Shown here: one piece after another, positions 44,856 to 56,253 of the stretch
How positions within the stretch are numbered: the first letter of the stretch is position 1
Layout: each line of letters begins with the position of its first letter
NCBI RefSeq assembly: GCF_000006405.1
Contig: NW_003206506.1
Span: forward strand, 219,900 to 283,899
Direction of reading: 5' to 3'
Source: Perkinsus marinus ATCC 50983
Lineage: Eukaryota > Perkinsozoa > Perkinsida > Perkinsidae
DNA length: 64,000 nt
Position numbers and translations under genes: made by a program
Notes under the pieces: model-generated
Database searches by the model: none
What the model saw: the letters and a program-made list of their open reading frames with translations, nothing else
What the model was told of the DNA's origin: nothing

Positions 44856-45940
44856 ATCAAATTGAACATACTCAATACATCATAATTTGCAAGGAAATGG
44901 AAGAGTCCCTCCTGTTCATCATCAACTACAGCAAAACACACTAGTCGACACGCGAATCAGTCGTATGGACTTAGGTACACACTGGCCAATCCTATTGACC
45001 CGATAGCGTAGTTTCACTGTTTAATGAGAGTCTAAGAGGTATGATGTCATTATCATCATGTTCGCGATGATAACGAATAGTCAGAGTTCAGCACCGAAGG
45101 CTGAGCTACTGATACAATGGTGTTCAAACGGTATATGGCAATAACACAATCGCGGGGAGTTAGCCCAAGACCAACTCTATTAGTTTCACGAGAGTATAAT
45201 AATGACAGTAACAGTTTGGCTGCCGATGATGATGATGATAAGACTATCAGACACAACGGCAGCTTGACCTGAGGTACCTACGGCTGTAGAGCAGTCGAGG
45301 TACTACTACCATTATCGCGAGAAATATATGGATAGAAACAACGATTATCCGTGCTATTGTATCTCTGTCGAAAGACCGGTTGAAAAACGACGCAGACGAT
45401 AACTTGAGGTCGTATGGCGAAGATGAAGTGATGAGGCTTACACTGATGATGATCACTGCGAAGAATGAGATACATCAGCAGAAAAGCATCTCTCACAACA
45501 AGCGACGACGCACTGACATACCTTAGTAATCTACACAAGAAGGACAACAGCGACGATAGAAGAGTGAAAATAAGCGTACAATAATATCACCCAATAGGTA
45601 ATAGTAAGAGATAAGGAACATGATGCCGGATGCTGATTATGATGATGAACAAGTACGACAGTAGTACCACAAGAAGTGGTACTAGTGGAATGATGGACAT
45701 CACAACATAACCGACTTGAATATTGTTCTAATCGAGAACAAGTAACTGCATAAGGATAGTCTACAGAGGCACAGACGCCTATAAGATGATACACAGTTAT
45801 GACGGGAAGGAAGGTGATGATGATGATGATGATGATGATGATGACAGATCCTCAAACTCAGGACAACGGTGGAATACAGCAACACCAGCAAATGCCAACC
45901 TATCACCATTGGGTTGTGGTACAAATCGGCAACAAGCCGA
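44856..45940. other. Spacer between the two Mei2-like genes
   Basis: No gene is recognised. The sequence is rich in short GAT/ATC and TAC/GTA runs, with a clean trinucleotide repeat at 45815-45844. It presumably holds the 3' UTR of copy A and promoter of copy B. Confidence 0.5.
45815..45844. repeat. (GAT)n microsatellite, nine units
   Basis: An uninterrupted GAT run of nine units, about 100 bases after the stop of Mei2-like copy A (minus strand). In reading it gives poly-Asp or poly-Met shadows on the plus strand and poly-His shadows on the minus strand, which are not genes. Confidence 0.95.
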
Positions 45941-47288
45941 TTAGTAGAAACGATAGTCGGGCGATAATGAGGAAGCAGAGGCTGGGATGAACTCAGGGGA
46001 ATTAACCGAGAAATGATGGGAATCTACCATAGGCGAGAGTCGATCAGCCATAGCTGTCTGCTGTGCTATTGTTGTTGATGATGATGAAAGGCCATTAGAA
46101 GCAGCTGCACGGTAATATGCACAGACGCATGTACCAGCTGATACAGATCCACCACATACGATACACTGATCATTACGTGATCGTCTATGTGATGATGAGG
46201 GATAACCTAGTACACCTGCTAAAGGCCTTAGAGAGTAGGAGGACATAAGATTGCGGGACTTGTTGTTGGAAGCTCTCCTTGAATGCTGGAATCCTCCTGG
46301 GGGCTCGTTGTAACCCAATACCCAGCACTTATCATCACCAATACTCTGGTAAGCCGGAGATGTAGCATTCTTGTTGCCGGTTGGATCCACACTCCTAATA
46401 GTCTCTTCTCTACCCTGTATGTGGGCGAAGTAGATCTCACAAATCTTAACCTCGCCATTAGCAGGCTGATGAGGACCATGAGCACGCTGACCTGGCCACT
46501 CATAATTCTGGAATGCTGACGCGAATACAAGGACATGCTTGGGGGAACGGAAGTTGATGAACGCATAGCCGCGATTGGCGACCTGAAACAAGCAACTGTG
46601 CGGGGGGAGACAAGTAGGCATCCGAGGTTCGCTAACCTTAGCCGTATCAACTGGTAGATAGAGGAGGTCGTATCCACCATTCCGCAAAGCAGGACACCGT
46701 CGATCTATCTCATCACGTAGCATCGCAACAGTGTACCTTCAAAATAACTACAACGATGATATGTCACGAATTGGATACCTACCTCCTAGGGATCCTTTTA
46801 ATCATAACAGTGGTTCGTGTGTCATTGCCAGTGCGCAAAAGCTCCTCGACATTGACGGGAACCATTGGTCCAGGAGAGCCATTGCTTCCATTGTTGTTCA
46901 TAGTTTGCTGCTGATACCCTAGAGGTTGACGAAGAACATCCGAGTCTGTCGAGGTCAGAGGAGAGAGTCTCGCCGCCAAGTAATGCTGTTGTTGTGGGCT
47001 GTACTCATAAGAACTGTGAGAGGAGGCCAAATCGTCATTAGACAACAAGCCAGAGGTAGACTCGAGAGTCGGTGTTGTTGGTGCGGTCGTAGTAGAGGCA
47101 TTGTCATCCGCATCAGCATGACAACCGTTATTCATGACCTCTAACAACGAGCCCAGAAGATCAGGGTTAGTCCTAGCGAACAATTCACAGAGGCTTTCGG
47201 CCGGTGCGTTGGGGTCGGCCTGACCAGATGCTTCAAGGAAGGATATCTCCCGTATTAACTGTTCGATACCAAGAGTATCAACCGTCAT
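45941..47288 (-). CDS. Mei2-like RNA-binding protein, copy A
   Basis: The ATG at 47288 (MTVDTLGIEQLIREISFLEA) opens a roughly 160-residue Ser/Thr/Gln/Asn-rich N-terminus. The Mei2 C-terminal RRM follows: TRTTVMIKRIPRR, intron, YTVAMLRDEIDRRCPAL, NGGYDLLYLPVDTAK, intron, VANRGYAFINFRSPKHVLVF, EVKICEIYFAHIQGREETIR, SVDPTGNKNATSPAYQSIGD. After the RRM comes a basic stretch and a Cys cluster NDQCIVCGGSVSAGTCVCAY (CxxC..CxC), a possible small zinc site, and a Ser-rich end. It stops at 45941. Mei2-type RRMs bind RNA and often control meiotic entry; that role is inferred. The last exon is uninterrupted for over 220 codons. Confidence 0.9.
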
Positions 47289-47639
47289 TGTTGATGAAAT
47301 TTGGAGTTGGGCGATAAATACAACTAATGGTGGAGAACGATCGAAGCTAGTAGCTACCAGTAGAAATCCAATACTATATCCTCACACATCATGCTCACCC
47401 GAATAGTCCAATAACTATTTAGCATACTAATGACGTAATTGGCAATGAGAATGAATGTACATCAGAGAGAGAGTACGCAACGACTCTCATCGAAGCTAGT
47501 GATTCGCAATAATTTGTAATGAACACTGAGTAATCACAAGACCTCAAGATATCAAGTTCGATCAACGCCGGCGTACCATTCTTTCTTGGCACAATTTCCC
47601 CCCCCCCCCGCGACACAATTTTCCTTCGTTGGCAACACA
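47289..47639. other. Intergenic stretch with a run of 12 C
   Basis: No gene is recognised. It contains a homopolymer of twelve C at 47598-47609, a likely place for assembly length errors that could break the small gene next to it. Confidence 0.5.
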
Positions 47640-48090
47640 CTGTTCCGGCTCGTATTCACCCTCGGTAATGCTGCGCAGAACATCGTCTAGATACTCAAGC
47701 CGAAGTCCATCTCGGGGTATCGGGGATGAGCGATAAGTTGGGCGGACACTCTATGGGTTGGGATTTGGCCTACCCCCAGCAGGTCCCAGGAATATCGTCG
47801 AGGGGCTCGAAGTGAGAGGTATGAACCCGGTATGGAGAGATCACAATCGCCTCTTGAGCTTTCAATTTCGACGCAAGGGGAGCTGAATGGTTGAATAATA
47901 TGTCTCACAGACGGTCACCAAACCTTCCTCCATCACGTTCATGAGCTCTAGAGACTCAACTTTGATTAGCCGATCGTACTGAGCTTTCTGGCATGGCTTC
48001 TATCATGAACACGATCTATTTGCCCCATGTTACAAAGATCGTACTACTACACCTTCCGCCTTTGGTCGAGATTGAACTTACTTCAGACAT
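47640..48090 (-). CDS. Candidate small gene, unrecognised
   Basis: The ATG at 48090 (MSE) is followed by a GTAAGT donor. Protein-like pieces then read YDRLIKVESLELMNVMEE, APLASKLKAQEAIVISPYRV, HTSHFEPLDDIPGTCW, and then either VSAQLIAHPRYPEMDFGLSI or DGLRLEYLDDVLRSITEGEY with EPEQCVANEGKLC. The last two lie in different frames near a 12-C run, so a homopolymer length error may hide the true end. No family is recognised. Confidence 0.4.
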
Positions 48091-48719
48091 GCCGGCGAAA
48101 TTGACTTTACTAATGACACGTGTCGTCGAAAACTATTGATTCATGTGCAAATCTACACAGATATTTAATCACGAGCCTCTTGGGATTACCGTCAGCCTCG
48201 TAGTTCCTTCGCGATCGTTCCGATCGTAGTGGGAGGGTCACTTCTCGCATTCTGGGCAACCCCATCATAAAACCCTATCTACTCGTGAGTTCTGCGCACG
48301 AGCCTTTTGAAAGGGACATATAACTATATCCTCACGACTAACATTGCTTACTTGGCCACTTTTCCTTGTACTCGATGCTATGTGATACACTCTAGAAAAC
48401 TCACTCGCTGCACATTGTTCGTGTACTCTAGATTCTTGAGTAGTAGCAGACCCTGTAAAATCACTTTTCATCCACCGCTGACACTGAGTAGAACAGTTAG
48501 TACAAAGACCGGTAAGAAGGGGGCAGTCATACTAGGTATGCGATGGGATATCACTGGTAGTGTATGTCATTCCTTGTAATGGAGGACCAAGTCAATCCTA
48601 GGAAGGTCACTGAGTCATGAGACATATCCTCTGCGACTCTATCAGTCATCTTACTCTTGCTAGGAGCTGATATCGCAAGTTCTACCCATCTTGTGCATAC
48701 CGAAGCTAACAATGACACT

Positions 48720-48768
48720 TGTCGTATACTATTATTATACTAGTATACGACAGTAGTATGGTACTACT
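48720..48768. repeat. Two adjacent perfect hairpins
   Basis: TGTCGTATACTA (48720-48731) pairs exactly with TAGTATACGACA (48741-48752) around a 9-base loop. Directly after it AGTAGTA (48752-48758) pairs with TACTACT (48762-48768) around three bases. Both lie in a gene-free spacer. Confidence 0.8.
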
Positions 48769-48889
48769 AGTATCCTATAACTCAACGTCTCCGCCTCGTG
48801 CGCAGAAACATGTCAATCGGCAAGAGTATCACTACTTTTCCCATCATTATTTGAATACCGGGCTGTTGACATCACTGTAGCGATCCTTG

Positions 48890-49300
48890 TTAGTAGCATC
48901 GAGTCGATGTGTGAAGGTTCGTATGATAGTATCCAGATTGTGAGTAGTCCCCCCTCTCTTGTTTTGGTTCACCTGCCAATATCTCTACTACATTTCCCAG
49001 CATCCAACCTATGACTACCCTAGACACCTCGTTGTCATCTAGCGCTATATTTAATGCTTGTTTCACATTGATAACCCTATCCAGCACGTGGGTATATTGA
49101 CGATCATAGAATTTCTGCTTATCCTTCTGTTTCGACTGATCCGAAAGGTACCTGTAGGTTGCCTTACACGCTAACATCCCTACGTCTAACTACTCATAAT
49201 ATCGTTGCCTCCGCTCCAATCCATCAACATATTCTTGTTTAGCGACATCAGATAGTTCTGATACTGCTGATCTCTCCCATCTGTTCAACACCGTTATGGA
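48890..49300 (-). CDS. Uncharacterised hydrophilic protein, probably the 3' exons of a minus-strand gene
   Basis: An exon reads NRWERSAVSELSDVAKQEYV then DGLERRQRYYE, and a roughly 45-base GT-AG intron (about 49148-49193) joins in frame to YLSDQSKQKDKQKFYDRQYT, HVLDRVINVKQALNIALDDN, EVSRVVIGWMLGNVVEILAG. The frame closes at 48890. The chain is helical and charged, with no membrane segment. Upstream open frames at 49400-49650 may hold earlier exons (for example MTEFYALERCLDYGIQRE) but their joining is unclear. No family is recognised. Confidence 0.45.
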
Positions 49301-49899
49301 ATTCAGCTGTCAATGACAGCCTCTCATACAACCTACTTCGCGATCTCTCGCATTATCCTAGCATCCCTGCGCCGTACACATCGTTCAAAGCAGAGATGCG
49401 TAGCCTTACACCCAATCAGGCGAGCGTATCTGAGGGTACAGCGTCTGCAGGGAAAAAGCGCCTGGGTAATACGGGCGTCTCGGATGCTCCCTCTGGATGC
49501 CATAATCGAGGCATCGCTCAAGTGCATAGAACTCGGTCATACAATCAGGTATGTGGTGCACTAGCGACTCTGAAAGAGGGTGACGCTTGGAACGACAGAT
49601 TGATATTATTACGCGGCATGGAGTGAGGCATGTCTGGATACTGTACACGATCCTTCAAACTATGGAGTTCGGCCCATGTCAGATTGGAACTGGAAGGAAG
49701 ACAAGTTGAAGACCATTCCTCCCTTGAACCCTCACTCTCGCTCGAACTTGTTAAGCTCGGTGCGATCTGTACGGTTGACTTTGGCCATGAGGAATAAGTC
49801 CTGTAACAGGACTCCTGTTATCAAAGTACAGGGACTACAGGTACTCAACGCAACACGATTCGTGAGTAAATGATAACAGTGACGATCTCACAGGAGAAT

Positions 49900-51242
49900 T
49901 TACGAGGATCCTCTGAACCAACTACCAGCCTTGGAAACGAAACCACCGATCCCACCGGCCCCTTGCGAAACCATAGCGCCCAATGCCTGCTGCGATGCCC
50001 ACGACTGCAGTCGACGTTGCGACTCTGAAAGTAGCCAACATAAAACCTGCATGAGGGACTGCTGATCACCTTTGGAGCATTTCCAATAACCAACAACATT
50101 AGCGGATGAGAGTGTGAGGCCCATGACGTTGAGGACGACATAATCGAACGATAGCGATATGAAGTTAGATATCGCTCCACCAAGCCAGAAGAACGGGAAG
50201 ATGTACTGATGGCGAAGAGAGAGTAGGTTTATGAATTCGGTGCTAGTAATGTTAGTACCAGAGCTGACCAGAAGACGGTCCTATCGGTGGGATTGAGAGC
50301 TGTTTCCTCTCCTCCTTGTGATTCGAATACCCACGTAGACTTATCAACATCACCACTACCCTCTCCATCCTTTGGTGATGAATACTCGTTCCACCATCGT
50401 AGCCCGACAAGGAGTCTGACAAACTTACATACTACTAGGCGGTCAATCAGCAATCTACTTCACGAATGAGGGGCCGCTATGCCAGAGGACCATACCATTC
50501 AGAAATCTACTTGACAAATAAGGGGCCGCTATGCCAGAGGACTAAACCATTCAGAAATCTACTCGACGAATAGAGTCGCTATTCCGGCAAACCTAGATTT
50601 AACCTGCACTAGTGAAAACAACAACTATGAGGAGTTGATGTTCGTAACCACTCAAGTATTATTCACTGAATCGGCTCTTGTTCACTAATATGATGCTCTA
50701 GTGTAACTCCGAACGAATTGAAGCCCTCATTCGTGTATGTCAGATCAGATTTATAATCAAATAGGCTTCTGAATGGCAGAAATCTTTTGATAACAGCCTC
50801 CTTACTACCTTCCTGTGACGTTCTTAACAGTCCAGAAGTCTAGTGCCAGGCATATAGTGGTGCAGACGAAGGTAACTGTGAGGAGGGAGCCTGGAGATTG
50901 TGAATTCGATGCATATAAAACTTACTGATGTAACTTTTCCCGGATAAATAGTAAACCACCCAGTAGGAGAAGATGGCGGATAGTTTGAAAAGGATATGGA
51001 ATACACATACCCAGGGATGAGCCGAGTGGGACAATACAGTGTTAGAGAAAGCACCTGAAGGAATGCATTCGAACTAGCAAAAGGTCATTCAAGTCAGCAC
51101 CTCCACTGCCACGGGTAGTTGAGGTCATCTCGGTATCATCTACCCCTCGTATAGGTGGTAATGCACTAGTAGAGAAGTCGCTAAACTCCAGTCTAACATT
51201 CTCGGAGCCAGCACTGCTTTTAGAAGCAGCCGGATCGGTCAT
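49900..51242 (-). CDS. TVP23: Golgi membrane protein TVP23 (FAM18) family
   Basis: A multi-pass Golgi protein involved in vesicle traffic. The ATG at 51242 (MTDPAASKSSAGSENV) starts a soluble N-terminus. A 46-base intron leads to the first helices, WVCVFHILFKLSAIFSYWVV. Then come VTFVCTTICLALDFWTVKNV with TGR, a roughly 380-base intron, RLLVGLRWWNEYSS and STWVFESQGGEETALNPTDR with TVFWSALVLT. After another intron come PFFWLGGAISNFISLSFDYV, VLNVMGLTLSSANVVGYWKC and SKGDQQSLMQ. Family signatures DFWxVKNVTGRxLVGLRWWNE and NPT-(D/E)-R are present. The Gly/Ser-rich end stops at 49900. The large intron contains 52-bp tandem repeats. Confidence 0.92.
50452..50580. repeat. 52 bp tandem repeat (2.5 copies) inside a TVP23 intron
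   Basis: Units start at 50452, 50504 and 50556 with the phrase AATCTACT and share GGGGCCGCTATGCCAGAGGA and CCATTCAGAAAT. The third unit is partial and diverged. They lie in the roughly 380-base intron that is far longer than the others here, so the repeats help explain its size. Confidence 0.9.
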
Positions 51243-51444
51243 CAACTAGGGATACTATGCAGGGTTCGTTCTAATGAGACACGCGCACATCCAAAGAATC
51301 TTTGGAAGATCAACACGCGCAGTGTTGAATTGAAAAAGTGAAACAAGACTCACTTCGCTCCGTCGCAAATTTGGATTTTTGTTCAGTCTGCAAGGGACGT
51401 ATAGTAAAACTTCTTGCGGTTGGCAGCATTTGTTAAGTACCGCA

Positions 51445-52177
51445 ATGTCCTGCTGCTCCGGTATGGATAAGAAGATCAAAGAATTGAACACTAAGCTCTA
51501 TGATGTCGGCCCTGTTAAACAAGCTTCTGACCTATCGGGGTTGGCGCCAGTACTTCTACTACCCCTGACTGAGCCTGGTCTTTATGTTTGCCATCTCAGG
51601 TTGGAGTATGCTCCCTCCTTACTGGAGCAACCATTGCTTCCATATGCTTACTGACTGGATTTGCAGTGAATACCGTTTGCAATCTAGTTGGATTCTGTTA
51701 TCCTGTGTACAAGAGCTATCAGATCGTCGAGGCGGCCAACCCCACTAATGACCAAACTAAGGTAAAGTGTGCTACTACGGGATCCTGTCCTGTACTCTAC
51801 ATCAGGCTATATTGACCTATTGGACCGTCTTTGGCGGCTTCATGTTGGTGGAGGCCATTATCGATAATATATTCTTTTGGGTCCCCTTGTACTATTTCAT
51901 CAGAGTTGCATTCCAGGTAAGAGTTAATCTTAAAGAGTACTACGGGACTCAGTACCCCTTCCTGGTATTAGGTATATCTCTTCTACCCCGATCTCCGTGG
52001 TTCTGCTAAGCTTTACTCCCTCATTGTCAAGCCCATCCTAAATCAGGTTGCCAAGCTTGCCCCTCTGATCACTGCAACTCCTAGAGTATGCCCCAATTCT
52101 ACTCCCTTTGGCAATAGTCCTCCTTGTTAGGCTCAGCCCGCTGGTACCGCGGCTGCTACTGGGAAGCGGTCTGAATA
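51445..52177 (+). CDS. REEP/Yop1 (DP1/HVA22) ER-shaping membrane protein
   Basis: A reticulon-like hairpin protein that curves ER tubules. The ATG at 51445 (MSCCSGMDKKIKELNTKLYD) gives a short soluble start. The next exon has hydrophobic hairpin GATIASICLLTGFAVNTVCN and LVGFCYPVYKSYQIVEAANP with TNDQTK, the YPxYxSxxAIE signature. Then come AILTYWTVFGGFMLVEAIID and NIFFWVPLYYFIRVAFQ, then VYLFYPDLRGSAKLYSLIVK and PILNQVAKLAPLI. The last exon, AQPAGTAAATGKRSE, ends at TAA 52175-52177. Domain order and length (about 190 residues) match REEP5/Yop1. Five or so exons with introns of about 45 bases. Confidence 0.9.
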
Positions 52178-52452
52178 ATGTGGATGAGCAGGCGCCTATG
52201 AAAGAGCATTCGGGCAAATAGGCGTCGGTCCATAGCGGTATCATTCATACTTTTATTGATCCTGTTACATGACTACTACGACTATTGGTAATTTCCGTCA
52301 GTAATATCATGCTACCACTGCCAGTGCTCACAACTAGTTATCATACATAATCACATCTCTGCTGATGCTGCTGCTGTTTCAATTCTGATTATTTGCTGTT
52401 GAGTAAGGTGTAGTAGGAGCTATTCGGAGTAGTTGTGCTTTAACACCACCCA

Positions 52453-53905
52453 ATGACTACTGACGAATTACGAAGTAAAGAGAACCATTCCACCAGGGAG
52501 AAGCAGACGTTTCAGCTGAGCAGAGCTATTTTCACTACCATCTACTTCTCACTCTTGTTGACCCTATCTGCCTGGGCGATCGCTATATGGTTTGTATCTA
52601 CATCACAAGTTGATGCCTCGCTATTATCCCGTCTTACAGGCCAACAGGTAGTAGCTAGTCTTGACAGGCTTCATCTTAGTTTTCTACCTCAGCTAACAGA
52701 TCTGGCTCAAAAGAACGGCGTCAATCTGGTCATTCCAGCAAACCCTATTGGTATAAGTGTTGTCCTCATTCTAATCGCAGCAATTCTCGCCCCAGTGGTA
52801 GCTGCTATAGGGATAATCAAGAGAAGTGTTCTCAAATTGCGGTAGGCCTCATAAGCTGTGGCTGGTAAGTATAACGATTTCCTAACAGGTCATCGCGCTG
52901 TATATCAATTACACTGGCTTCCCTGTTGGTAATAGCCTCACTCGTTATCACTTGTTGTGGTGTATTGGTATGTATATGCTTCTATGGTGTAGGGGTAGTA
53001 TCAGATCTCACAAATAAGGAGATACACCGTGAGGTAGTAGTGAGGACACATGAGGATCTCTAAGGTCTACTGAGTACTCTAGTTGATATCCTACGGCACC
53101 CCCATCGATACCTTGAACATCTCCAAAAGTGTTCAGATGTAATGCAGTAGGGAATATACTATTATGGTTATCGTTGCTATGTAGGTTCATACCATCAGCT
53201 GTTACGCTGTACGAAGTGGGTGCATGTTCCTCTACCCCAGCTGCTCCTACTTGTACTACCCCCCAACTCGATGCTATCACTTGCCCTGGTGCTAACGGTA
53301 ATATACATCACGGCATCAGGCTATTGTCAGATCTACTCAGGTGATGAGTTACTGAATGTTGTTAATAGGATATGTTCATCCTTGCCGGCAATCGGCAATT
53401 ACCCAATATTCACCGATCGTTGCAACACTTGCGTATCGAGAGCAGGCTCTACTCCTGCTTCCCAGGTCAGCAATCACCTCTTATTCACCTCATGCTGTAC
53501 TCAGGTAGCATGCCTATGCGGCACCCAACTAGAGTTGTATCTTGACGCTATATCACCAAAGCAACAGGATAAGTGGGAAAAGATAGCAATCTTTAATGGA
53601 ATCACAGCTGCTATAGCTCTTGTCCTTCTACTACTTTGGATATGCTCACAGGTAGGATGTTATAATTATCAGCCTAGTCAACGCCTACACAGGTTATGTG
53701 TCCTATATGCCTGGTTCGACGGAAACCTGTTGTAATTGATACTATCACTTGTGTAGAGGAAGGGAGGTTCCCTGCCAGAGGGGTGGCAGGTCATGTAAAT
53801 GAGGAGGTGGACGCTGATCGTACCATACTAGACCCACCTGCCTCCCCTACAGCTAGTGATGGCTGTGTACCTCACTCTAACAGAGCCTACCATCACTTGC
53901 CTTAG
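52453..53905 (+). CDS. Four-helix-type membrane protein with Cys-rich loop, unknown family
   Basis: The ATG at 52453 starts MTTDELRSKENHSTREKQTF, then helix 1 (FTTIYFSLLLTLSAWAIAIW), an outer segment, and helix 2 (ISVVLILIAAILAPVVAAIG). After an intron comes helix 3 (ITLASLLVIASLVITCCGVL). A large loop rich in Cys follows (RICSSLPAIGNYPIFTDRCN, FTSCCTQVACLCGTQLELYL), then helix 4 (IAIFNGITAAIALVLLLLWI) and a cytosolic tail with CPICLVRRKPVVIDTITCVE, stopping at 53905. The layout (four helices, large Cys loop between 3 and 4) resembles tetraspanins, but the CCG motif is replaced by SCC/CLCG, so homology is not claimed. A lineage-specific surface protein is a fair guess. Confidence 0.6.
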
Positions 53906-54619
53906 TGATGATACTACTACGTCATCAACGGTTACATTCTAGTAGGGATATGTCGCAAATCACTCGGTATAATAGAGCTATAGTCACCAGAGTCAAGCAT
54001 TGGTGTAATCATCACATTCCCCTTTAACGGCAGTTGGGACATCTATGAGGATGATCGTCATGAGTTCACTATTATTAGAGTAGATAGAAGTATTGCATGC
54101 TTAGCACAGTCTTTGTTGTTTCTAATAGTGATTCACAACCACATAACCATCCCACCTGTCAATGTAATTATTATTATTATTGTACTACGCTGCCTGCCAT
54201 AGCCAAGAAGCGTTGAGGTGTGCGGCAGTAGTAGCCTGTTGCTGCTGCTGCGTGCTGCTCCCCACCCACTATTTCTACTGCAGCTACCTATGATACCACC
54301 ATGTTTGTAGTTACTGGTATCACAGGGTGTAGCAGTTCCTCTATTTCGGCGTGCGTTTTGTATTAGCGATGTCGGCACTACCATTCTTAGTTCCTATGTC
54401 AGCTTCAATAACCCATTACAGTGTGTTCTCGTTATTGTATCTAGTAGCATGGTCTTCTCTGTCCTTGCTCTTCAGTTGATTGCTACTGTCCATACCTGAT
54501 TCCTCTACTCTGTCCTCACCGCTGCATCTGTCCCCTCTCAGCGGAGTAGGGCTGCCCACCCAGTTACATAATCATCCCTCCTCGGAACAGGAGTATCTAG
54601 CTCATGCTCGGGTCCTCAG

Positions 54620-55494
54620 ATGAGTCTCATATTGGTATCACGTTCAGAGGGACGTTTGATAGCAGCAGTGTCTGAAGGAGAGGGTGCAGTTGTCTTGGCA
54701 ATTGAGTGTTATGATACCTATCCATAAGGCCTAACCTATATAGGAGGACACCTTCATTCCATTGTTGATAACAAAGGAGTATTATGAGGCTAATACTTCC
54801 TCGTGTGATGGTCGCATCGCGGGTTAACATCCACGACAAGAAGTAGTGCCTTTGCGTTAGAGGTAGAGGATGGAGCTACAATAGCTGGTACAGATACATT
54901 CAGTTGACATTGGTATTGTGTTGAGCCTGTCCCTCTGGGGTTGTGCCCAGGTGTCCCCAACCTGGACCAATCACCGCCGACACGTGGATATGGCGATTCT
55001 GACCATGGGCTAGGTATCATCGTTCACGTGGTACCGTCGGACTCGATGGTCCCTCATCATCCTAGGATACTGTGTTCTATTGCCAATAGATAACTTACAT
55101 GCTCTGAGGTTGACGTATCTTTCAATGCTCGTCTATGGACGTCTTTGTGATGACACAATCGCAAAAACAAATATTGGGACGGGTCTCGAGTGGGTTAGGG
55201 ATAGTATCGATGTAGGGTGTCTCAGCATTGAGCCAGGCAATGTGTATACCCATGAGGGGCCTTTAGGACTGTCAATTGGTAGCCGGAAATGGTAGCTGCA
55301 AATAGGAATAGCACTCCGGAATCGGCATACACTGGTATTAAGTAGTATAAGAGGCTTACGAAGACCAAACAACGCAGTTGGCTTGAATTGCTCCTTACAT
55401 GGGACACTGAGAGAGCGAGGGCATTAAGGTAAGCGGTGCTTGGATCGATGAATGGGGTGCTGCTAGAGTTGGTCTTATGGATGTACTATTGTAA
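54620..55494 (+). CDS. Candidate multi-exon gene, unrecognised
   Basis: An ATG at 54620 gives MSLILVSRSEGRLIAAVSEG then EGAVVLAIECYDTYP, which starts like a longin-type fold but is not diagnostic. Further protein-like pieces are SAFALEVEDGATIAGTDTF, VEPVPLGLCPGVPNLDQSPP, LEWVRDSIDVGCLSIEPGN, and a last pair RLTKTKQRSWLELLLTWDTE plus RARALRVGLMDVLL joined over a 37-base intron, ending TAA 55492-55494. A hydrophobic stretch MSALPFLVPMSASITHYSVF at 54369 may be an upstream exon or a separate gene. Exon joins in the middle are unresolved. Confidence 0.4.
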
Positions 55495-55712
55495 CGGTGT
55501 GCATATCTTTGCTCGTAGCTCGACCTTTGAGTGGAAGTATGAGAGTGATTCTTGTGCTTCTTTACATCCTATGGACCATCAATCAGCATGTCGTGCATCG
55601 ACGATTTCCAGGTGTCCCATATTAACTAATATGGTGTTGAGTTATCCAGCAGTGAGAGTGTTGGTCATCTATCTCAGTAGTTAAGGCTTTTTCTCCTCAT
55701 ACCCTTCCTCAT

Positions 55713-56090
55713 ATGATTATCCCTATTCGGTGCTTCACTTGTGGCAAGGTAGTGTGTACTAGTGGTATATGCACTAGAAGTACTATGCTGATCAGGTTAT
55801 TGGTAATAAGTGGGATACATACCTAAACCTATTACAGGAGGGCAAGTCAGAGGGGCAGGCTCTTACTGAGCTAGGCATGGAGAGGTAGTGATAGGGCTGA
55901 GGGAGGGGGTGCCCCATTCTATCCCCTTTCACGCACTTACGGTATCATTCTGTGGGCAATCCCATCCAGTGAAGATGTGTGGTATGTAAGGCTCACCGTT
56001 GTTAGGTACTGCTGTAGACGTATGTTACTAACCCATGTGGACTTGATCGAGAAGCTGTTGAACTATAACATTCTCGAAAAGAGGCAGTAA
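55713..56090 (+). CDS. RPB10: RNA polymerase subunit RPB10 (shared by Pol I, II, III)
   Basis: A small zinc-binding subunit common to all three nuclear RNA polymerases. Three exons: [12 protein letters not shown] (ATG 55713), a 47-base intron, [20 protein letters not shown] with [10 protein letters not shown], an intron of about 110 bases, and [20 protein letters not shown] with NILEKRQ, ending TAA 56088-56090. The family is almost invariant: MIIPVRCFTCGK, a D/E-A-L-x-x-L-G helix, YCCRRM, and [12 protein letters not shown]. The atypical zinc site (CxxC with CC) is intact. About 69 residues, the normal length. It was hidden among short frames because each exon is tiny. Confidence 0.97.
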
Positions 56091-56253
56091 TGAGCTAGAA
56101 CTGCTGCTGCTGCTCCTGACCTTCGCTGCTTGCTGCTGGTATGAGAAGATAAAGAGCGAGCCTAACGTTATATCTTATCCTTCATTAGTATATGCTTGAG
56201 TTGTAGTCAGTATAGGTGGGCTGTCATTGGAATGGTCACTGCCATACAGTGTG

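Noticed and set aside
45799-45924. Poly-Met/Asp (+) and poly-His (-) open frames over the GAT repeat
   Set aside because: They are translation shadows of a microsatellite lying just past the Mei2-like copy A stop codon.
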